A model generated the notes under the pieces. It searched no databases and was not told the origin of the DNA. It saw only the letters and a list, made by a program, of their open reading frames with translations. A stretch of DNA of 64,000 bases from Corynebacterium guangdongense. GTDB taxonomy: Bacteria > Actinomycetota > Actinomycetes > Mycobacteriales > Mycobacteriaceae. Positions within the stretch are counted from its first letter, which is position 1, and the number at the start of each line of letters is the position of its first letter. The stretch spans positions 124,001-188,000 of the forward strand of contig NZ_CP047654.1 of NCBI RefSeq assembly GCF_030408915.1. The letters are read 5' to 3'. This document shows, one piece after another, positions 57,862-64,000 of this stretch. The position numbers and the translations under genes are program-made.

Positions 57862-58436
57862 GGTGAGCACCCTCCTCAGGATGTGGTGAATTCCGTCGCC
57901 GTCAGGGTGGTCCGCCCCGCGCGCCGGAGATGATGTGTCGTGCGATACAAAAGGAACCATATGGGTGACCTGCGCAACAGGGGAAGTTCTTACTTGCGCG
58001 CTCGGCACAATTGCCCCATTCCGGGGGAAATTAAGGAATATTAAAGGCCGGGTATCGGAAATGCGTTTTCTGGAATAGGTCCGTATCCATGCAGCTCATC
58101 CCCCATGCACCCCCTGAAGGGGGCTTTTAATAAGATCAATAGGATGTCAATCGGGCACCCCTAATGTCCGAACCTGAACGCCGACGTTCGGAGAGCGCCC
58201 GGAATGGGCCCGGCGGCACCCGGATCCGGGGTTGGCCGGGCCGAAACCGTCGGTGGCCCGTGGCGGGCAATGGTTGGCAACTGGCTGATCATTGCGTCCG
58301 GGGTGCGGGGAATGGGGGGATAAAAGGGTAGCGTCATAGGGGAAACGTCGGGCCTGCGGCCGGATAAGCCGACGCGTGAGCGTCGTGGCGCACCAGCCCG
58401 AACCGCACCGGGAACACATAGGAAAGGACTCCCACC
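57862..58436. other. 575-bp non-coding region between the P450 and aspT genes
   Basis: No convincing gene is present. It holds a hairpin CCCCCT-GA-AGGGGG followed by CTTTT (58110-58128), a partial match to the 71-bp element arm (AATCGGGCACC, 58149-58159), and a perfect 7-bp inverted repeat TCCGAAC-N12-GTTCGGA (58167-58192). The 58200-58300 part is GC-rich. Both genes have long leaders with normal ribosome sites, unlike most of the window, so regulated promoters are likely here. Confidence 0.5.
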
Positions 58437-59708
58437 GTGTCACTCCTCGACCTCAACGCCGATCAGCTGGCCGACCTTGCCACGAACGTCCGCAGGGACT
58501 ACGACGAGCTGAAGTCCCGCGGCCTCAAGCTGGATCTCACCCGCGGCAAGCCGTCCGCCGAGCAGCTCGACGTCGCCGAAGCCCTGCTGGAACTGCCGGG
58601 CAAGGGCGACCACGTCGACGCCGACGGCGTCGACGTGCGCAACTACGGCAACCTCAAGGGGATCCGGGACATCCGCGAGATCTGGGCGGAACTGCTGGGC
58701 ATCAACCTGGATCAGATCATCGCCGGTGACGCCTCCAGCCTGAACATCATGTTCGACCTGGTCTCCTACTCCTACATCTGGGGAACCAACGACTCCGAAC
58801 GCCCGTGGAAGGACGAGGAGAAGGTCCGCTGGATCTGCCCGGTCCCGGGTTATGACCGCCACTTCACCATCTCCGAGAAGTTCGGCTTCGAGATGGTCAC
58901 CGTCCCGATGCTCGAGGACGGCCCCGACCTCAACGCCATCAAGGAACTGGTCAAGGACCCGTCCGTCAAGGGCATGTGGCTGGTCCCGATGTACTCCAAC
59001 CCGTCGGGGATCACCACCTCCGACGAGATCGCCAAGGGCCTGGCCGAGATGGAGACCGCCGCCCCGGACTTCCGCATCGTCTGGGACAACGCCTACGCCA
59101 TCCACACCCTCGGCGACTCTTTCCGGACCTCCACCAACGTCCTCGACTACGCCGAACAGGCCGGCAACCCGAACCGCTTCTGGTACATGTCCTCCACCTC
59201 GAAGGTCACCTTCGCCGGCGCCGGCGTCTCCTTCCTGGCCTCCTCCCCGGCGAACCTGGCCTGGTACACCGGCATCGCCGGCACCCGCGGCATCGGCCCG
59301 AACAAGGTCAACCAGCTGGCCCACGCCCGCTACTTCGGCGACGCCGAGGGCGTGCGCAAGGTCATGCAGCGTCACTCCGATATCCTGGCCCCGAAGTTCC
59401 GCGCCGTCCTCGACATCCTCGAGAACCGCCTTGGCCAGTACGAGGTCGCCCGCTGGACCGAGCCGGAGGGCGGCTACTTCATCTCCCTCGACGTCATCGA
59501 CGGCACCGCGTCCCGTGTCGTCGAGCTGGCGAAGGAGGCGGGCATCGCGCTGACCGAGGCCGGGTCCTCCTTCCCGCTGCACGATGACCCGAACAACCGC
59601 AATATCCGTCTCGCCCCGTCCCTGCCGCCGATGGCGGAGATCACCGAGGCGATGGACGGCGTCGCCACCTGCGTGCTGCTGGCCGCCGTCGAGAAGCTGG
59701 GGGCGTAG
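58437..59708 (+). CDS. aspT: Aspartate aminotransferase AspT (class-I, subgroup 1c)
   Basis: A 423-residue PLP enzyme of the actinobacterial AspT group. It has LDLTRGKPSAEQLDVAEALL, the PGYDRHF motif, MYSNPSGITTS, W-D-N-A-Y, the PLP lysine in MSSTSKVTFAGAGVSF, and a C-terminal arginine in NIRLAPSLPP. It interconverts aspartate/2-oxoglutarate and oxaloacetate/glutamate. GTG 58437 has GGAAAGGA about 9 nt upstream. Confidence 0.93.
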   Translation: MSLLDLNADQLADLATNVRRDYDELKSRGLKLDLTRGKPSAEQLDVAEALLELPGKGDHVDADGVDVRNYGNLKGIRDIREIWAELLGINLDQIIAGDASSLNIMFDLVSYSYIWGTNDSERPWKDEEKVRWICPVPGYDRHFTISEKFGFEMVTVPMLEDGPDLNAIKELVKDPSVKGMWLVPMYSNPSGITTSDEIAKGLAEMETAAPDFRIVWDNAYAIHTLGDSFRTSTNVLDYAEQAGNPNRFWYMSSTSKVTFAGAGVSFLASSPANLAWYTGIAGTRGIGPNKVNQLAHARYFGDAEGVRKVMQRHSDILAPKFRAVLDILENRLGQYEVARWTEPEGGYFISLDVIDGTASRVVELAKEAGIALTEAGSSFPLHDDPNNRNIRLAPSLPPMAEITEAMDGVATCVLLAAVEKLGA

Positions 59709-59709
59709 T

Positions 59710-60243
59710 TTGCACCAACAGGTCGCCTACTGGCTCTCCACGCTCTTTCCCACCCAGCTCGAGATGCGCAAGGTCGACGGCTCCCGCGTCGCCTACGGGC
59801 AGTGGGGGGAAGGGAACCTCGCCTTCACCTACGACCTGCACGAGCTCGACTCCGGGCTGACGCTTGCCGACGACGCGGACACGTCCGTCCGTGTCGAGCT
59901 CGTCACCCGCACGTCTGGGCCGGCGGAACTCGCCGTCGGGGCCGTCACCCGGGCCGCAGCCCGGCTCAAGGAGATGGCGGGAGCCGTCGCCGCCCAGCCC
60001 GGTGTGCTGCTGCCGGATCTGGCCCTGCCCGGCACGACCATGACCAGCGGACTGCTCATCGCCCCCCGCTTCTGGGACGGGCAGACCCCGCACCTCAGTC
60101 AGGAGGGGATGATGATCGTCCCGCTGGAGCTGGTCATGCTGCTTGACGACGAGTACGAGATCGCCCGGGAGCGCGGGGTCGAGGGGCTCGAGCGACGCCT
60201 GCGTCGCCGCGGCACCGACGACTCCGACTGGCAGCGCGACTAG
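59710..60243 (+). CDS. Hypothetical protein, possibly SUFU-like domain
   Basis: A 177-residue protein that starts with TTG one base after the aspT stop, so it is translationally coupled. The final third (MTSGLLIAPRFWDG, then EGMMIVPLELVMLLDDEYE) has the look of the bacterial suppressor-of-fused (SUFU) domain, but I cannot confirm this. Its conserved position between aspT and dnaX in corynebacteria is from memory. Confidence 0.6.
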   Translation: MHQQVAYWLSTLFPTQLEMRKVDGSRVAYGQWGEGNLAFTYDLHELDSGLTLADDADTSVRVELVTRTSGPAELAVGAVTRAAARLKEMAGAVAAQPGVLLPDLALPGTTMTSGLLIAPRFWDGQTPHLSQEGMMIVPLELVMLLDDEYEIARERGVEGLERRLRRRGTDDSDWQRD

Positions 60244-60264
60244 GTGCCCGCCGGCGGCGCCCCT

Positions 60265-63009
60265 TTAACCCGAGGTGCGCAGGCCGGTGGCCAGGCCGTT
60301 CATGGTGACCTGGATCGTCTTGGACACCAGGAAGGAATCGTCGCCCGCGCGGTAGCGGCGCAGCAGCTCGATCTGGATCGCGTTGAGCGGCAGCAGGTAG
60401 GGGTAGCGGCGCTCCACCGAACGCTCGAGACGATCGTTGCCCGCCATCAGCGAGGTGTGGTCGGTGATTCGGTGGAACACCTCACGGGTCAGCTCGTACT
60501 CCGCCTCGATGGTCTCGAAGATGCGCTGCGACACCTCCGGGTCGTCGACCAGACGCGAGTAGAGCTTCGCCAGGTCCATCGACGCCTTTCCCATGACCTG
60601 GGCCATATTGTCCAGCACCGACTGGAAGAACGGCCAGGCCCGGTACAGGGTGCGTAGATCCGCCCAGCGGGCGTCGTCCTCGCCCGCCCAGCGGGTCACG
60701 CCGGTGCCGACGCCGAACCAGCCCGGCAGGTTCACCCGCGACTGGGACCAGGACAGCACCCACGGAATCGCGCGCAGATCCGAGACCGAGGAGGTCTGCT
60801 TGCGCGCGGTCGGGCGTGAGCCCATGTTGAGGTCGCCGATCTCGTGGAGCGGCGTCGACTGCGTAAAGTAGTCGATGAAGCCCGGATCGCGGCGGATGAG
60901 GTCGCCGTACTTTCGGCCGGCCAGCTCCGCGATCTCGCGCATGATGGCGTAGGCGCGCTCCGGCTCCCGGAGGGATTCGGTGTTGAGCAGCGAGGCCTCC
61001 AGCGTGCCGGCGACGAACGCCTCCAGGTGTCGGCGGGCGGTGGGGCCGGTGCCGTAGCGGGCGGAGATGACCTCGCCCTGCTCCGTGATGCGGATGGAGC
61101 CCTGAACCGCGCCCTTCGGCTGGGCCAGGATGGCGTCGTAGGTCGGTCCGCCGCCGCGGCCGACCGCGCCACCGCGGCCGTGGGAGAAGCGAAGGTCGAG
61201 GCCGCGGGCGGCGCAGGCCTCGACGATGGCGTGCTCGGCGTCGTAAAGCGCCCAGTTGGCGGACATGTAGCCGCCGTCCTTGTTGGAGTCGGAGTAACCG
61301 AGGACCACCTCCTGGATGTCACCGCGGCCGCGCAGGTACTGGCGGTAGACGGGCACGTTCCAGAGTTCCTCCAGGATGGCGGCGCCGGCCTTGAGATCGT
61401 CGATCGTCTCGAAGAGCGGGGCGACGTCGACGGAGCCGATGACGCGGCCCTGTTCCGGGTCGAAGCTGATCAGGCCCATTTCCTTCAGCAGGACCATCGG
61501 CTCGAGGACGTCGCTGACCGTGCCCGTCATGGAGACGATGCAGTGGGGGATGACCTCCGGGCCCAGGGTGTTGACCGCGTTGGCGGCGGCCCGGAAGATG
61601 CCGAGCTCGCGTTCGGTTTCCTCGCTGAAGGGCTCGGCCCAGGGGAAGGTCAATGGCCGCGCGGAGGTCAGTTCCGCGACGAGGATCCCGCGCTTGTCCT
61701 CCTCACTCAGGTCCCGGTAGGAGGGGGTGACGCCGGCGCGGGAGAAGAGCTCGTCGAGGACGTTCTCGAAGGACTCGGAGTTCTGGCGCAGATCGAGGGC
61801 GTTGAGGTGGAATCCGAAGGTGTCGACGGCGGAGCGCAGTCGTAGCAGCCGATCGTCGGCGATGATCGCGTCGTTGAACTCCCGCAGCGAGTGGTCGATG
61901 ACGTCGAGATCCGCCTTGAACTCCCCGGGGGAGTCATAGGGCTCATACTTGCCGGAGGGGGCGGAGCCGACGACCGCGGAACGAGTGGCGCGGATGCGGC
62001 CGTGGACGCCGTGGATGGCGCGTCGATAAGGCTCGTCGACGCGGCTGGGGACATTGTTCCGGCCCCGATCGGCGAGCTCCTGGAGGGCGTCGGAGCTGTC
62101 CGAGTAGCGGTCGGAGAGGCTGAGCTCGCGCTCGAGCTCGCCGAGCTGTTCGACGTAGTAGGTCAGCACGGTCTCGGCGGCCTTGCGGGTGGCGTAGGTC
62201 AGGGTGTCGCCGGTGACGAAGGGGTTGCCGTCGTGGTCGCCGCCGATCCACGAGCCGGTGCGCACGATCTGGCGGTCGGGCACCGCGTCGCCGAAGATCT
62301 CGCGCAGGCCGTCGAGGGTGTCGCGGTTGATGGCCGGGACCTCCTCGAGCAGGCTGAGCTTGAAGTAGCGAAGGCCGACGTTGACCTCGTCCTCAATGCG
62401 CGGACGCGCGATGCGAATCAGCGCGGTCTGCCAGAGCAGGGTCATACGCAGGTGAATCTCGCGCTCGATCTCGGCGAGACGGGCCGAGCGGCGCGGAGTC
62501 TCCGGCAGGTCGACGATGCCGTGCCGCTCGCGCAGCAGCTCGACGATGCGCTTCTGCACGTCAAAAACCGTGCGGCGCCGCGTCTCGGTGGGGTGGGCGG
62601 TGAACACCGGCGAGACCTGGGCGTTGGCCAGAATCTTCGCGACGTCGCCCTTCTTCACCGCGCCCGGATCCCTGAGCTTGTCGAGGACGCCCTCGAGGGT
62701 CGCGTCCGGGGCGGCCTCCCCGGCGTCCTCGGCGGCGGCGAGCGCGGACTGGTCGTCCAGGTCCTCGGCGATGTTCGCCATCAGCGCGAAGTGGCTGAAG
62801 GAGCGCGCGACGAGGTTGATCTTGTTCTCGTCGACGTTGCGGAAGGTCGCCAGCAGCGCCTCGGCGTCCGCCTCCCCGTGGGCCACCGCGAAGGCCAGCT
62901 GCCGGGTGCTCTCCACCAGCTCGTATACGTCCTCGCCCTCCTGCTCGGCGATGACTCGGCCGAGGATGCGGCCGAGGAGGCGGATGTCGTCGCGAACCTG
63001 TTCACTCAC
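60265..63009 (-). CDS. ppc: Phosphoenolpyruvate carboxylase
   Basis: A 914-residue PEP carboxylase giving oxaloacetate. Conserved catalytic segments are VFTAHPTETRRRTVFD (active-site His near 139), GSWIGGDHDGNPFV, LGYSDSNKDGGYMSANW, FSHGRGGAVGRGGGPTYDA and the C-terminal TMNGLATGLRTSG. It feeds oxaloacetate to AspT next door. GTG 63009 has GAAGGGA upstream. In C. glutamicum ppc follows gap-pgk-tpi; here it lies between aspT and dnaX. Confidence 0.96.
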   Translation of the reverse strand: MSEQVRDDIRLLGRILGRVIAEQEGEDVYELVESTRQLAFAVAHGEADAEALLATFRNVDENKINLVARSFSHFALMANIAEDLDDQSALAAAEDAGEAAPDATLEGVLDKLRDPGAVKKGDVAKILANAQVSPVFTAHPTETRRRTVFDVQKRIVELLRERHGIVDLPETPRRSARLAEIEREIHLRMTLLWQTALIRIARPRIEDEVNVGLRYFKLSLLEEVPAINRDTLDGLREIFGDAVPDRQIVRTGSWIGGDHDGNPFVTGDTLTYATRKAAETVLTYYVEQLGELERELSLSDRYSDSSDALQELADRGRNNVPSRVDEPYRRAIHGVHGRIRATRSAVVGSAPSGKYEPYDSPGEFKADLDVIDHSLREFNDAIIADDRLLRLRSAVDTFGFHLNALDLRQNSESFENVLDELFSRAGVTPSYRDLSEEDKRGILVAELTSARPLTFPWAEPFSEETERELGIFRAAANAVNTLGPEVIPHCIVSMTGTVSDVLEPMVLLKEMGLISFDPEQGRVIGSVDVAPLFETIDDLKAGAAILEELWNVPVYRQYLRGRGDIQEVVLGYSDSNKDGGYMSANWALYDAEHAIVEACAARGLDLRFSHGRGGAVGRGGGPTYDAILAQPKGAVQGSIRITEQGEVISARYGTGPTARRHLEAFVAGTLEASLLNTESLREPERAYAIMREIAELAGRKYGDLIRRDPGFIDYFTQSTPLHEIGDLNMGSRPTARKQTSSVSDLRAIPWVLSWSQSRVNLPGWFGVGTGVTRWAGEDDARWADLRTLYRAWPFFQSVLDNMAQVMGKASMDLAKLYSRLVDDPEVSQRIFETIEAEYELTREVFHRITDHTSLMAGNDRLERSVERRYPYLLPLNAIQIELLRRYRAGDDSFLVSKTIQVTMNGLATGLRTSG

Positions 63010-63255
63010 TGGTTGAGGGTCCCTTCGGGAGAACGAATGTGGCAGTCAATTGAAGATAGCGCAGCAGAGTGTGGGATGCGTCCGGTACCCGAGGTCGGGT
63101 GCCCTGGCTCACGCGTTCCCATGCGGTCGCGCCTCCCGGGCAATTGGGCGATCCGTGTCGATTCCCACCTCGGAATTTAACGGAACGGCTCGCGGCGTCC
63201 CGGCCGATCCACTGGCTAATCGATCGTGCCCGGCGGGCCGGGTAGGCTGACACCC

Positions 63256-64000
63256 GTGGCTCTCTACCGGAAATATCGTCCCGCGACATTCGCAGAACTC
63301 ATCGGCCAGGAGCAGGTCACCGAACCTCTGTCGGTGGCGCTGGACAATGGCCGGATCAATCACGCCTACCTGTTTTCCGGTCCGCGCGGCTGTGGCAAGA
63401 CCTCCTCGGCCCGTATCCTCGCCCGTTCCCTGAACTGTGTGGAAGGGCCGACCTCCACCCCCTGCGGAGTGTGCAATTCCTGCGTCTCCCTCGCGCCGGG
63501 CGGCCCCGGCAACCTCGACGTCACCGAAATGGACGCGGCCTCCCACCGCGGCGTGGAGGACATGCGCGCGCTGCGTGATCGCGCGATCTACGCGCCGGCG
63601 GAGTCCCGGTACCGCGTCTTCATCATCGATGAGGCCCACATGATCACCAACGAGGGTTTCAACGCCCTGCTCAAGATCGTGGAGGAGCCGCCGGCGCACC
63701 TCATCTTCATCTTCGCCACCACCGAACCGGACAAGGTCATCCAGACCATCCGATCCCGCACGCACCATTACCCCTTTCGCCTGCTGACGCCGCAGTCGAT
63801 GAAGCAGCTCGTCTCCTCGGTGGCCGCCGAGGAGGGCGCCCTCATCGAGGAGGCCGTCTATCCACTGCTCATCCAGGCCGGCGGCGGTTCTCCGCGTGAC
63901 ACCCTTTCCGTCCTTGACCAGCTCCTAGCCGGCACCGGCCCCGAGGGCCTGACCTACGAGAAGGCCGTGCCGCTGCTCGGAATCACCGACGCCGGGCTTC
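63256..64000 (+). CDS. dnaX: DNA polymerase III subunit gamma/tau (dnaX), 5' part
   Basis: The first 248 codons of DnaX, cut by the window end. It opens VALYRKYRPATFAELIGQEQ, Walker A is GPRGCGKTSSARILA, the four zinc cysteines are in LNCVEGPTSTPCGVCNSC, and Walker B is IIDEAHM. The clamp loader subunit. TAGGCT (63243-63248) lies 7 nt before the GTG, so the transcript is probably leaderless. Confidence 0.95.
   Translation, partial: MALYRKYRPATFAELIGQEQVTEPLSVALDNGRINHAYLFSGPRGCGKTSSARILARSLNCVEGPTSTPCGVCNSCVSLAPGGPGNLDVTEMDAASHRGVEDMRALRDRAIYAPAESRYRVFIIDEAHMITNEGFNALLKIVEEPPAHLIFIFATTEPDKVIQTIRSRTHHYPFRLLTPQSMKQLVSSVAAEEGALIEEAVYPLLIQAGGGSPRDTLSVLDQLLAGTGPEGLTYEKAVPLLGITDAGL

Noticed and set aside
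57862..58008. Longer P450 start giving 855 residues
   Set aside because: ATG 57861 has a strong GAGGAGGG site at the right distance and the extra 49 residues have no P450 character.
1..64000. CRISPR arrays or IS elements
   Set aside because: No regularly spaced direct repeats and no transposase-like frame were seen on either strand.

Overview
This is a 64-kb, high-GC, gene-dense chromosomal window from a mycolic-acid actinobacterium, most likely a Corynebacterium. The main evidence is the arabinogalactan cluster (one Emb arabinosyltransferase, AftA, DprE1/DprE2, GlfT1, Wzm/Wzt), whose content matches M. tuberculosis Rv3777-Rv3793. It also has a DUF222-HNH (13E12-type) gene, PepO, Pat, DASS transporter and MgtE genes in an order I recall from C. 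glutamicum, and many start codons only 6-8 nt after a TANNNT -10 box, the signature of leaderless transcription. I see no prophage, integrase, transposase or CRISPR array.

Layout. 1-17.8 kb is a mixed stretch: two membrane transporters, HrpB helicase, an acetyltransferase, AlkB, SdpI-like, SDR, S4 and VOC proteins, an alkyltransferase-like protein, a paired SMR exporter, hydrolase and alcohol dehydrogenase, a maltokinase-cap protein, an HNH gene bracketed by identical palindromes, PepO, a PrsW-like protease and a frameshifted spermidine-synthase-like gene. 17.8-35.2 kb is the cell-wall block: emb, aftA, dprE2 and dprE1, then a 2.5-kb insert of small unknown genes including a 28-residue hydrophobic peptide, then gtrA, a CPBP protease, glfT1, wzt, wzm, a small lipoprotein, a class-V aminotransferase-like protein without the PLP lysine, and a quinone oxidoreductase. 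35.4-39.0 kb carries molybdenum-cofactor genes (moeZ-like, moaE, mog, moeA, moaD). 39.0-49.1 kb has pat, tRNA genes, two VOC paralogues next to two near-identical tRNA-Arg(ACG)-terminator cassettes, a dicarboxylate transporter, mgtE, tyrA, the tadA pair and three small hydrophilic stress-type proteins.

49.3-54.7 kb holds an MMPL transporter and a queuosine group: tgt, a YhhQ-type precursor transporter and gluQ. Then come tRNA-Ser(GGA), the 4.5S SRP RNA, a self-sufficient cytochrome P450 with a small partner gene, aspT, a hypothetical gene, ppc, and the start of dnaX, which runs off the window. The window contains tRNA-Ser genes for all serine codons (TGA, GCT, CGA, GGA).

The most unusual items are: a 71-bp dispersed element (17-bp terminal inverted arms, 37-bp variable interior) found three times, each within 0-7 nt after a stop codon; a Tgt homologue without the usual zinc cysteines in a queuosine-salvage context; a lipoprotein gene coupled to the galactan exporter genes; the HNH gene between duplicated palindromes; the P450/75-residue pair; and the 28-residue peptide. 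Family assignments come from reading motifs, without database searches.
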